Shown in pieces: positions 26,866 through 35,216 of a stretch of 64,000 nt of DNA. The translations under genes were made by a program, and so were the position numbers. Within the stretch, counting starts at the first letter, position 1. Every line of letters begins with the position of its first letter. Source of the stretch: Mesonia sediminis (lineage in GTDB: Bacteria; Bacteroidota; Bacteroidia; Flavobacteriales; Flavobacteriaceae). The notes under the pieces were generated by a model. The model saw only the letters and a list, made by a program, of their open reading frames with translations. It did not search any database and was not told the origin of the DNA. Location: assembly GCF_042684705.1 (NCBI RefSeq), contig NZ_JBHULZ010000008.1, positions 144,105 through 208,104 on the forward strand, in the 5' to 3' direction.

Positions 26866-28806
26866 ATGAAATTAAATAAACTACTATCACTGGGTTTTGT
26901 TTTAAGCTCTGGTTTAGCTTTTTCTCAAACAGCAAGCGAGGTAAGAGAAATTCAGAAACAAAACCAACCAATTAAAATAGAATTAGCTCAAGAACTTGCA
27001 AACAATCTTGAAGCTAAAAGAAATGAAGCCAGAAAAAAAGCTGAAAGTTTTGGTATTTCTACCGATAAATTAGAAAACAACAAACGCTATAATTTAGTAG
27101 GTTTTGAAAACGGTAAACCTATTTACCGAACTACACATAACCTCGATGCAGCCACGTCAACCCGTGCTAATTTTCTATGGCAAGGAGGCGCTTTAGGATT
27201 AAATATAGAGGGGCAAAACATGACCATAGGAATATGGGACGGTGGTCGAGTACGTAAAGATCATCAAGAATTTGCTACCGCTTCAGGCTCTAGAGTTGTC
27301 TTAGGAGATGCCACGCCATTTAATCAAGATGAATTTGATTCACACGGTACACACGTAGGAGGTACCATGGCTGCGGCAGGAACAAATCCTAACGCTAAAG
27401 GTATGGCTCCCCAGGCTACTTTAGTATCTTACAATTGGACCTCAGATTTAAGCGAAGTAGACACAGAAGCACAAAACGGCCTCTTAATTTCAAACCATTC
27501 TTATGGTATTCCAGTAAACGATGGTGGAAGTCAAAATGCTCCTACTTGGATGATGGGTTGTTATGACACCCAGGCCCGTTTATGGGATTTAAAAGCTAAT
27601 GCCTACCCTTATTACTTAATGGTAGTATCGGCTGGTAACGACGGACAATCGAGTTACCAAGGCGGTTTAAAGGCTGGATATGATAAATTAACTGGAGAGA
27701 AGAATGCCAAAAATAACCTAGTAGTAGGAAATGCACAAGACGCAAGTGTTGATCCGAGCAGCGGTGAACTTTTATTTCCTGTTTTTATTAATTCAGGAAG
27801 TAGTCAAGGACCATCTGATGATGGACGTATAAAACCCGATGTTGTAGGAAACGGCACCCAATTATTTTCACCTGTTGATGCTTCTACGGCCTCTTACGCC
27901 ACTTTCTCAGGAACTTCAATGGCTGCTCCAAATGTTGCCGGTACGTTAACTCTAGTTCAGCAATATTACAATCAAGAAAAAGGAAATTTCATGTTATCTT
28001 CAAGTTTAAGGGCGCTTGCAATTCATACCGCCGACGATTTGGGTAACACAGGACCAGACGCCAGATACGGATGGGGATTAGTAAATGCAAAAAAAGCAGT
28101 TGAATTAATTCAAGATTCTCAAACAGACAATGCAAGAATTGAAGAAGTTGATCTTGACCAAGGAGAAATTTATACTTTTACGGTAACCAAAAACCCTAAT
28201 CAAGATCTACGCGTTACAATTGCATGGAACGATCCGGCTGGAAATGCCAAAGATGGGCAACTAAATAGCCCTACTCCTGCCCTTGTGAACGATTTAGATT
28301 TACGTGTTACCAACCAAACTACCAATACTACTTTATTGCCTTATCGTTTAAACTTAAGTAATGTAGCTGCACCTGCCACTTTAGGTGACAATACCGTGGA
28401 TAACGTTGAGAGCATCCTAGTTGAAAGTACAGACGCAAATACCTATGAAATAAAAGTAACGCATAAGGGAAATTTGAGTGGAAATAGCCAAATGGTAAGT
28501 ATAGTTGTTTCTGGAGTTGATTCTACTAGTCTAAGCGCAGAACAGCTTACTCTTTCAGAAGATATTTCAGTTTGGCCAAACCCTGTACGTGGAGCTAGCG
28601 ATATAAATATTGCTTTAGGAGACAATATTAATGCTAATGCCCAAGTAAAATTATATGACTTACAAGGAAGATTAGTAGCCAATAAAGATTATTTAAATAC
28701 TAATGGTAACCTAAAGTTATCTACAGAATCACTACAACGTGGTGTTTATATTTTACAAGTTAGCGTTAAAGGTAATAATTACCAACACAAGATTCTTGTG
28801 GAATAA
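26866..28806 (+). CDS. Secreted S8 (subtilisin-like) protease, T9SS-type
   Basis: Extracellular or cell-surface serine endopeptidase. ATG at 26866 gives 646 residues with a signal peptide (1-21, ending LAFSQ); a GTG 15 bases upstream is less likely. The catalytic triad is visible: Asp125 in GIWDGGRV, His160 in DSHGTHVGG and Ser351 in SGTSMAAPNVAG. Residues 22-110 may be a propeptide. After a jelly-roll-like region the last ~80 residues form a type A type IX secretion domain (WPNPVRGASDINI, LYDLQGRL, GVYILQV). The gene has its own terminator and follows the SusCD operon; it could supply that transporter with peptides. Confidence 0.92.
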   Translation: MKLNKLLSLGFVLSSGLAFSQTASEVREIQKQNQPIKIELAQELANNLEAKRNEARKKAESFGISTDKLENNKRYNLVGFENGKPIYRTTHNLDAATSTRANFLWQGGALGLNIEGQNMTIGIWDGGRVRKDHQEFATASGSRVVLGDATPFNQDEFDSHGTHVGGTMAAAGTNPNAKGMAPQATLVSYNWTSDLSEVDTEAQNGLLISNHSYGIPVNDGGSQNAPTWMMGCYDTQARLWDLKANAYPYYLMVVSAGNDGQSSYQGGLKAGYDKLTGEKNAKNNLVVGNAQDASVDPSSGELLFPVFINSGSSQGPSDDGRIKPDVVGNGTQLFSPVDASTASYATFSGTSMAAPNVAGTLTLVQQYYNQEKGNFMLSSSLRALAIHTADDLGNTGPDARYGWGLVNAKKAVELIQDSQTDNARIEEVDLDQGEIYTFTVTKNPNQDLRVTIAWNDPAGNAKDGQLNSPTPALVNDLDLRVTNQTTNTTLLPYRLNLSNVAAPATLGDNTVDNVESILVESTDANTYEIKVTHKGNLSGNSQMVSIVVSGVDSTSLSAEQLTLSEDISVWPNPVRGASDINIALGDNINANAQVKLYDLQGRLVANKDYLNTNGNLKLSTESLQRGVYILQVSVKGNNYQHKILVE

Positions 28807-28827
28807 AACCTATTTAATTTAGTTTAT

Positions 28828-28869
28828 AAAAATAGGGTTTGAGTAAATCAAACCCTATTTTTGTTTTTT
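28828..28869 (+). terminator. Terminator after the S8 protease
   Basis: A 15-bp perfect stem (28828-28842 with 28848-28862) around a 5-base loop, followed by a T-rich tract. It ends only about 20 bases before rlmB, so rlmB must start from a very close promoter or from read-through. Confidence 0.92.
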
Positions 28870-28882
28870 TAAAGATATTAAA

Positions 28883-29614
28883 ATGAGTACAATTATATTT
28901 GGCATACATGCCGTACACGAGGCAATTAAAAGCAATCAAACCCTAGACAAAATTTTTGTAGATGCTAACGTCCAATCAGCAGGAATTAAAGATATCTTAA
29001 AGTTAGCCGAAAATGCCAGTGTACAAATTGCCTACGTACCTCATCAAAAAATAGACAAATTAGCTAAAGATGGTAATCATCAAGGAATCGTAGCAAAAAT
29101 TTCACCTATACGATTTCATAGTCTTGAAGCTATATTAGAAGAAAATCAACAAACAGAAAAACCAAAATTGTACTTAATTCTAGATGGGGTGTCAGACGTA
29201 CGTAACTTTGGAGCTATTATTCGTACGGCAGAAAGTGTTGGGGTTGACGCTATTATTTTCCCCAAGCAAGGTAGTGCATCTATAAATGAGCAAATGGTAA
29301 AGACCTCCACAGGTGCCATATTTAATATTCCATTATGCAAAGTAGATCACATTAAAGACGCGTTATTTTATTTAAAATCTTACGGTGTGAAAACCATAGC
29401 GGCCACCGAAAAGGCTTCTAATTTGGTATATGAAATGAATTTAAAAGATTCTATAGCCATAATTATGGGAAGCGAAGGAAAAGGCATATCTAAGGCCGCT
29501 TTAAAAATGAGTGACGCTAAAGTAAAACTACCAATATATGGTGAAACAAGCTCGCTTAACGTATCGGTTGCTTGTGGCGCTATTTTATATGAAGTTGTTC
29601 GCCAAAGGCTCTAA
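28883..29614 (+). CDS. rlmB: 23S rRNA (guanosine-2'-O)-methyltransferase RlmB
   Basis: SPOUT-class methyltransferase of the TrmH family, probably methylating the ribose of a 23S rRNA guanosine in the P loop. The N-terminal L30e-like substrate-binding domain covers about residues 1-75 (FGIHAVHEAIKSN). The knotted SAM domain has LDGVSDVRNFGAIIRTAESVG, IMGSEGKGIS and LPIYGETSSLNVSVACGAIL. At 243 residues it is of normal length. Its stop overlaps the stop of the convergent rhomboid gene. Exact target guanosine is inferred from family. Confidence 0.92.
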   Translation: MSTIIFGIHAVHEAIKSNQTLDKIFVDANVQSAGIKDILKLAENASVQIAYVPHQKIDKLAKDGNHQGIVAKISPIRFHSLEAILEENQQTEKPKLYLILDGVSDVRNFGAIIRTAESVGVDAIIFPKQGSASINEQMVKTSTGAIFNIPLCKVDHIKDALFYLKSYGVKTIAATEKASNLVYEMNLKDSIAIIMGSEGKGISKAALKMSDAKVKLPIYGETSSLNVSVACGAILYEVVRQRL

Positions 29615-30402
29615 TCATAAGTAGTTGTAGTAAACCAGTTCTTGGCATCAGCTGAATTTTCTTTTTCTATGCCTTTTTCTATACCTTTTTCTGATTCGAT
29701 TTTTGCATCTTCCTTGTTAGTTTGAGGAGGCTCGCTTGGTACAAAATTCCCGTCGGCATCAAAATGTTGCATAAAAGAATCTTCTTCTTCATTGTAATCA
29801 GGCTTTTGCCAATCATAAACTGGTGGTTTTTGAATTACGCGAGACTTAAAAAAAAGAGCGAGACTCAAACCAGCTATAAAACCAGCCAAATGCCCTTCCC
29901 AACTCACCCCGCGTTCACCCGGAAAAAGACCCCACACTAAACTACCATAAACAAATACCACCAAAAGAGCTAAGGCGATTAACCTATAATGCTTAGACCA
30001 AATACCTTTAAAAAATAAAAAACTAGCCAACATATAAATGATTCCGCTTGCTCCTATGTGTACGCTTCCTGATTTTCCCAACAACCAAGTTAACATACCA
30101 GCGAGAAAAAATCCGTAAAGAACAACTTTACCTGCTATCGGCTTGTAGAAGTATATAAGACTCATTAATAATACAAATAGGGGAATACTGTTGTTGTACA
30201 AATGATTTATGCTTCCGTGGATAAAAGGAGCACACAAAACACCCACCAATCCTTTTAAAGATTTTGGACCAACCCCGTAAGTGTTTAAATTGACATGAAA
30301 TTTTATTTCAAACCAATAAATGATCCACAATAAAAGTACAGTGAACAAGGGAATAGCCAAAGTCCCGAGGGACCAAGATTGAGATTCTTTTTGATTTTGC
30401 AT
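29611..30402 (-). CDS. Rhomboid-family intramembrane serine protease
   Basis: Inner-membrane protease. The 263-residue protein has about six membrane segments. The catalytic serine lies in HIGASGIIYML (GxSG motif) and the partner histidine in WEGHLAGFIAGL. The amphipathic/Asn region GSINHLYNNSIPLF resembles the rhomboid HxxxN helix. The last ~70 residues are hydrophilic and Glu/Lys-rich with an imperfect EKGIEKGIEKE repeat. It converges on rlmB with a 4-base overlap. Substrates unknown. Confidence 0.9.
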   Translation of the reverse strand: MQNQKESQSWSLGTLAIPLFTVLLLWIIYWFEIKFHVNLNTYGVGPKSLKGLVGVLCAPFIHGSINHLYNNSIPLFVLLMSLIYFYKPIAGKVVLYGFFLAGMLTWLLGKSGSVHIGASGIIYMLASFLFFKGIWSKHYRLIALALLVVFVYGSLVWGLFPGERGVSWEGHLAGFIAGLSLALFFKSRVIQKPPVYDWQKPDYNEEEDSFMQHFDADGNFVPSEPPQTNKEDAKIESEKGIEKGIEKENSADAKNWFTTTTYD

Positions 30403-30456
30403 ACAGAAAGGTAATCAAATTTTTAACCAAAAACTTATTCTAGTAATATTGTCAGT

Positions 30457-30472
30457 TACTTTTGTACTTTTG
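30457..30472 (+). promoter_or_regulatory. Twin -7 elements before rarA
   Basis: TACTTTTG occurs twice head to tail (30457-30464 and 30465-30472), each a full match to TAnnTTTG. The second ends 4 bases before the rarA ATG, so a start from it would give an almost leaderless mRNA. No clear -33 TTTG was found. Confidence 0.5.
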
Positions 30473-30476
30473 CATT

Positions 30477-31754
30477 ATGAACACACCATTAGCCGAACGC
30501 ATACGTCCACAGAATTTAGAGGATTATATCAGTCAGCAACATTTAGTGGGGCCACAGGGTAGCCTAACACAACAAATTAAGCAAGGTATCTTGCCTTCTT
30601 TATTATTTTGGGGTCCGCCTGGAGTGGGTAAAACCACGCTTGCACAGATTATTGCACAAACAGCTGATCGACCTTTTTTTACTTTAAGTGCAATAAATAG
30701 TGGTGTGAAGGAGGTGCGAGAGGTTATTGAAAAAGCCAAAAAGCAAGACGGATTGTTCACGACCAAAAACCCTATTCTATTTATAGACGAAATACATCGC
30801 TTTAGCAAATCACAACAAGATTCATTATTGGGGGCGGTAGAAAGAGGTATCATCACTTTAATAGGCGCGACCACAGAAAATCCAAGTTTTGAGGTAATAC
30901 CCGCATTGCTCTCTCGCTGCCAAGTATATACGCTTAACCCATTTAGCCAAGACGATCTTAAAGAATTACTCAAACGGGCCCAAGAGAAAGACGAATATTT
31001 AAGTAAAAAATCCATTGAAATAAAAGAGTATGACGCTTTATTTCGAGCGTCGGGCGGAGATGCACGAAAATTACTTAATATCTTTGAGTTATTGGTCAGC
31101 AATTCTACCGAAGATCCGGTGGTGATTACTAATGCTTTAGTAAGCCAACAAATACAGAGCAATCCTGCTAGGTACGATAAAACGGGCGAACAACATTATG
31201 ACATAATTTCGGCTTTTATAAAATCTATACGTGGTAGCGATCCCAACGCAGCTGTTTATTGGCTAGCTCGGATGATTGAAGGTGGCGAAGATGTAAAATT
31301 TATCGCCAGACGCTTAATAATCTCGGCTAGTGAAGACATTGGGTTAGCGAACCCGACCGCTTTAATTCTAGCGAATAATACTTTTCAAGCCGTGAGTACG
31401 GTAGGTTTGCCAGAAGCCAGAATTATTTTAAGTCAATGTGTAATCTACTTAGCTACATCGGCAAAGAGCAATGCCAGTTATATGGCCATAAATAAAGCCC
31501 AACAGCAAGTGAAACAAACCGGAGACCTACCAATACCTTTACACTTACGCAACGCACCTACAAAGCTGATGAAAGACTTAGGGTATGGTAAGTCGTACAA
31601 GTATGCTCATGATTACAAAAACAATTTTATAGAGGAAGAGTTTCTTCCAGACGCCCTTCAAGGTAAAAAATTTTACGATCCTGGGGAAAACACTCGCGAA
31701 AGCTCTAATTTAAAATTTTTAAAACAGCGTTGGGGTAATAAGTACAATTATTGA
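30477..31754 (+). CDS. rarA: Replication-associated recombination protein A
   Basis: AAA+ ATPase of the RarA/MgsA (WRNIP1) family, acting at stalled replication forks. ATG at 30477 gives 425 residues starting MNTPLAERIRPQNLEDYISQ; a TTG 15 bases upstream lies inside the promoter element. Walker A is LLFWGPPGVGKTTL, Walker B ILFIDEIHRF, sensor 1 IGATTENPSFEV. The C-terminal helical domain contains VYWLARMIEGGEDVKFIARR and ends HLRNAPTKLMKDLGYGK and QGKKFYDP-type sequence. Its end overlaps the convergent gene by 7 bases. Confidence 0.95.
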   Translation: MNTPLAERIRPQNLEDYISQQHLVGPQGSLTQQIKQGILPSLLFWGPPGVGKTTLAQIIAQTADRPFFTLSAINSGVKEVREVIEKAKKQDGLFTTKNPILFIDEIHRFSKSQQDSLLGAVERGIITLIGATTENPSFEVIPALLSRCQVYTLNPFSQDDLKELLKRAQEKDEYLSKKSIEIKEYDALFRASGGDARKLLNIFELLVSNSTEDPVVITNALVSQQIQSNPARYDKTGEQHYDIISAFIKSIRGSDPNAAVYWLARMIEGGEDVKFIARRLIISASEDIGLANPTALILANNTFQAVSTVGLPEARIILSQCVIYLATSAKSNASYMAINKAQQQVKQTGDLPIPLHLRNAPTKLMKDLGYGKSYKYAHDYKNNFIEEEFLPDALQGKKFYDPGENTRESSNLKFLKQRWGNKYNY

Positions 31755-32509
31755 CTTATTGCAGTGAGTATTATTTTTTTTTGTTTACCCGTTTGCATAT
31801 TAAAATATTCAACAATTAAATCTTGATTGGTATCGATTTTTAAACTTCCATTTATATCAGCCGAGTTAAAAAAGTACAGTTTATCTGAATTTTCTGTAAT
31901 AACTGCTTTTCTATTTCCTTCCGCGTCAAGCAATAAATAGCCTACCTCAATTTTTTGTAATTGATATTGTTTACCTTCCCAATTATATTGATTGGCAAAT
32001 TGTTTTTTAATCGATTGCTTTTCTTGTAGTCGAGTTTTATGCTGTTTATCTAGTTGTAAAGGTTTATAGGTGTATCTATATCCGGCAAATTTATCAAAAG
32101 CATCGCGTAAAGCCTCTTGATGTGCTTTATCAAATTTTTTCTCTCTACTACTGCCCTGAGCTTTATAAACAATTTGATTTCGACAATCATAAAACACCAG
32201 TGTAACCTCTGTAGTAAAAGCAAACATACCTCCTTGAGTTAAAACGCTAGCACGTAAATTTAGGCAAGGATCTTGTTGAGCCGCTATTGGTAAAGTTTCA
32301 TTATCCATAAAGACATTAAAACCGTGCTGCTTTAACAAGTGTCTCGTAAGTGAGGATAGTAAATACTCATTTTCTTGTTTAGCCGAATCGAACTGAACCG
32401 GAACAATAACATTTTCATAAGCATTTAATTTTCGAATCTCGCTTTCTTGTGCTTTAACTGAAACAAAATATATCGAAAAAAATAGTAGTGCTAAAAATTT
32501 TAATTTCAT
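31748..32509 (-). CDS. Secreted protein of unknown function
   Basis: Not recognised. The 253-residue product has a signal peptide (MKLKFLALLFFSIYFVSVKAQ) and is predicted periplasmic or exported. The middle (about 35-135) looks like a mixed alpha/beta domain, with HLLKQHGFNVFMDNE and the strand pattern TEVTLVFYDCRNQIVYKAQG, reminiscent of envelope proteins of the DUF4136/LptE-like sort, but not assignable. Two cysteines (PCLNLRA and FYDCRNQ) could form a disulfide. It is 9 bases upstream of the nucleotidase gene on the same strand, so probably the last gene of that unit; it converges on rarA. Confidence 0.75.
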   Translation of the reverse strand: MKLKFLALLFFSIYFVSVKAQESEIRKLNAYENVIVPVQFDSAKQENEYLLSSLTRHLLKQHGFNVFMDNETLPIAAQQDPCLNLRASVLTQGGMFAFTTEVTLVFYDCRNQIVYKAQGSSREKKFDKAHQEALRDAFDKFAGYRYTYKPLQLDKQHKTRLQEKQSIKKQFANQYNWEGKQYQLQKIEVGYLLLDAEGNRKAVITENSDKLYFFNSADINGSLKIDTNQDLIVEYFNMQTGKQKKIILTAISQ

Positions 32510-32518
32510 AAGTATTGT

Positions 32519-33196
32519 TTAAAAGAATTGTTTTAATTCGTTAAAATGTAAAATTTTATTCCCAGTATGAGGAGTTTTATTTTCAGGATCAAATAGAATA
32601 GACTTTAGGCCAAAAGATTCTGCTCCCAGTATATCGGCTTCTAAATTATCGCCAATCATAATACTCTGTTGTTTTTCTGCATTGGCCTTATTCAAAGCGT
32701 GCTCGAATATGGCCGGATTGGGTTTTTTAACGCCTACGTCTTCCGAGGTAGTCAAAGTAGTAAAATAATGGCTTAGATTAGAGCGCTTTAATTTTATAGC
32801 CTGCACTTCTTTAAAACCATTAGTAATAATATGCAACCTCAACTCTTTTTTTATTAATTCTTGTAACATTTGTTCTACACCGTCAAAAAGATGATTGTTC
32901 AATGGCAAATGCTCGATATACGCTTGAGACAAAACGTGAATCAAATCAGGCTCTATAGTGTAACCCGAAGCTAGCATCGCTTCATTTAATCTATTAAAAC
33001 GCAGATCTTCCTTACTTATTTTTTCTTCTCTAAAGAGCTTCCAATATTTAAAATTGATAGGTACATAGTGCGTTAAGAAATGTTCTAGATCGACAGGAAC
33101 CCTATTTTTTTTAAATATATCTTGAAAAGCTAAGGCGGAATTCTTCTCAAAATCCCACAAGGTATGATCTAGGTCAAAAAATACATCTTTAATCAT
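32519..33196 (-). CDS. YjjG-family HAD nucleotidase
   Basis: HAD-superfamily phosphatase, most like YjjG, which dephosphorylates non-canonical pyrimidine nucleotides as housecleaning. The 225 residues show motif I MIKDVFFDLDHTLWDFEKN, motif II LHIITNGFKEVQ, lysine motif KKPNPAIFEHAL and motif IV MIGDNLEADILGAE. A C1 cap lies between motifs I and II. Its start overlaps the stop of the upstream DUF7033 gene by 8 bases, suggesting translational coupling. Confidence 0.88.
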   Translation of the reverse strand: MIKDVFFDLDHTLWDFEKNSALAFQDIFKKNRVPVDLEHFLTHYVPINFKYWKLFREEKISKEDLRFNRLNEAMLASGYTIEPDLIHVLSQAYIEHLPLNNHLFDGVEQMLQELIKKELRLHIITNGFKEVQAIKLKRSNLSHYFTTLTTSEDVGVKKPNPAIFEHALNKANAEKQQSIMIGDNLEADILGAESFGLKSILFDPENKTPHTGNKILHFNELKQFF

Positions 33197-34478
33197 TGGT
33201 TTGTAATTTTTCTAGAAGGGATAAATACTTTACTTGTTCATCCCACGGATCTAATAGTGCGTTTTCTATTAAACATAAAAATTTACCGTTTACCTCACGT
33301 ACTTTGCTATTTAAGTTGTCAATTCGCACTTTTATATCAAAAAAAGAGAACTCTTGAAAACAAAGACTGCTTAATGCATATGGATGAATGGTCAAAGGTG
33401 AAATCCTTTCGAAATTAATATCATAATATAAAAAAGGTGTACATGTTCCCGCTCTAAAGCCAGGATGTTTCGGGTACCCCATAGAAAAATCCTGACTAAT
33501 TTCTAATTTATCTAAATTGTTGTAAAATTGCGGCAGGTTGACTCCATATTGAAAACTTAAAACACGGGACAAAGGAGTATTTACAATATTTTCCCATCTT
33601 TTCTTTTCCTTTCGTAAAATCGCTAATTTATCAAGTGCATCAAAACCAGGCAACAAACCTAAAACGCCATAATCACCCATAGACTTTATAAGCGCCTGAT
33701 AGCTCAATTTGTGAAAACTTATATTTTTATTTTGCAATGAAAAATCAGATAACTGAAAAAAAAATGTCCACTGCATTTTATGCAATCTAGCCCGTTCAAT
33801 AAGCCTATCATAAATGTCGTAAGGATCACTTTGTAAAAAAATTAAAGTTTTAATTCTTTCAAGGCTCGGTTTAAACTGCAATTTAACAATATCTCTTACC
33901 AACGCGCCTAATGTTCTTACAATACCTTTCTTTTTATACTTAAATACTTCTTGCACCACCATTATTGAGCTTGCTTGGTAGGTTCTTTGAAGTGGTAATT
34001 TTTTCTCGAAGCGGTTTTCAAGTAGATCTCTAAACTTTAAAGTCCATAAATCTATGACGGGCAATTCTAAAAAATCTTCCTTGAAGGCTAAACTTTCCTG
34101 AAAAGGAAATCTTCCTAGCTCATCTTTCACATGAGGCAAATATTCTTCATATCGACTAAGTAGAAAGAAACTGGCTGCAAAAATATCAAAGGGCACATCA
34201 CTATCTTGAGTACATTTAAAAAAACAAGGTAAGCCCTCCCAATCTCCCATATTTATTTCAATATCTTGAATGCCTTGCTGATCAAGTAAATCGTGTTGCT
34301 GTACAAAAAACTCATTTCCCAATTTTTTTTTACCGTAAGAGATTTTCAACCCTGGATGAGCGATAAACTCTTCAATCTTTGAAGTAAACTGAATTTCATA
34401 ACCTAATATAGAATTGAGCAGGTGCTTAAATGTATATGAAATTCGGGGAGTAAGTGTTTTTACATAAATTAAAAACAT
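33189..34478 (-). CDS. DUF7033 / polysaccharide deacetylase-like protein
   Basis: A 429-residue protein matching the Bacteroidota family with an N-terminal DUF7033 domain (PRISYTFKHLLNSILGYEIQF, NMGDWEGLPCFF, FDIFAASFFLLSRYEEYLPH) and a C-terminal NodB-like fold (about 215-429; LQSDPYDIYDRLIERARLHK, GYPKHPGFRAGTCTPFLYYD). In classical deacetylases the metal is held by an Asp and two His in HSxxHP; that motif is not evident, so catalysis is doubtful. No signal peptide. It sits between radC and the nucleotidase. Role in surface polysaccharide is only inferred from the family name. Confidence 0.7.
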   Translation of the reverse strand: MFLIYVKTLTPRISYTFKHLLNSILGYEIQFTSKIEEFIAHPGLKISYGKKKLGNEFFVQQHDLLDQQGIQDIEINMGDWEGLPCFFKCTQDSDVPFDIFAASFFLLSRYEEYLPHVKDELGRFPFQESLAFKEDFLELPVIDLWTLKFRDLLENRFEKKLPLQRTYQASSIMVVQEVFKYKKKGIVRTLGALVRDIVKLQFKPSLERIKTLIFLQSDPYDIYDRLIERARLHKMQWTFFFQLSDFSLQNKNISFHKLSYQALIKSMGDYGVLGLLPGFDALDKLAILRKEKKRWENIVNTPLSRVLSFQYGVNLPQFYNNLDKLEISQDFSMGYPKHPGFRAGTCTPFLYYDINFERISPLTIHPYALSSLCFQEFSFFDIKVRIDNLNSKVREVNGKFLCLIENALLDPWDEQVKYLSLLEKLQTND

Positions 34479-34484
34479 GGGCTA

Positions 34485-35180
34485 TTAAATAAGTCCTTCA
34501 TTAGCGAAGCTAAAGTAAGCATTTTCGGTTACAATGAGGTGATCTAGTACTTTTATATCTAAGCTCTCACCTGCTTTTTTAAGTTTTAGGGTCAAGTTTT
34601 TATCAGCCATGCTAGGCTTTAGATTCCCAGAAGGGTGATTATGCGCCAAAATTATACTCACTGCATTTTCTTCTAGAGCCTTCTTAAACACTAAACGTAC
34701 ATCTACTAAAGTACCAGTTATTCCGCCCTTGCTCAATTGAAATGTACATAAAACTTTATTGCTGTTACTTAAAAACACTACCCAAAATTCTTCGTGCCCT
34801 AAATCACCTATTAAGGGCTGCATCAAATCAAAAACAGAATCGCTTGAGGTAATTTTAACCCTTTTTTTTGGCTCCTCTGCTCTTCGTCTTCTACCCAATT
34901 CTAAAGCAGCCACAATACTAATTGCCTTTGCTTCTCCTATACCCTTGAATTTCATGAGTTCCTTAACGGATTTTTTCCCGAGAAGGCCCAACTCATTCTG
35001 ACTAGCTTGCAGAATTCTTTGCGATAAAGTTACGGCACTTTCTTCTCGATTACCAGAGCCAATCAGAATGGCCAAAAGCTCGGCATCAGAAAGGCTTGTC
35101 TTGCCTTTTAACAAGAGTTTTTCTCTAGGCCTATCAGATTCTGCCCAATATTTAATTGAAAAGGAGGTAGATTCAGTCAT
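34485..35180 (-). CDS. radC: RadC/MPN-domain protein
   Basis: The 231 residues have an N-terminal UPF0758 helix-hairpin-helix part (KYWAESDRPREKLLLKGKTS, LMKFKGIGEAKAISIVAALE) and a C-terminal JAB/MPN metalloprotease-like domain with the zinc motif LAHNHPSGNLKPSMAD. Named a DNA-repair protein historically, but its biochemical role is unsettled. It lies 6 bases before the DUF7033 gene. Confidence 0.93.
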   Translation of the reverse strand: MTESTSFSIKYWAESDRPREKLLLKGKTSLSDAELLAILIGSGNREESAVTLSQRILQASQNELGLLGKKSVKELMKFKGIGEAKAISIVAALELGRRRRAEEPKKRVKITSSDSVFDLMQPLIGDLGHEEFWVVFLSNSNKVLCTFQLSKGGITGTLVDVRLVFKKALEENAVSIILAHNHPSGNLKPSMADKNLTLKLKKAGESLDIKVLDHLIVTENAYFSFANEGLI

Positions 35181-35216
35181 GTGTAATTAGATAAGTATCT
35201 AAATTACAGCATAAAA

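Noticed and set aside
30533..31162. 209-codon open frame on the minus strand inside rarA
   Set aside because: It is antisense to the RarA ATPase, whose Walker motifs are clear on the plus strand; the antisense protein shows no family features.
33189..33196. Possible frameshift between the DUF7033 and nucleotidase genes
   Set aside because: Both products are complete with proper ends; the 8-base overlap is ordinary coupling.
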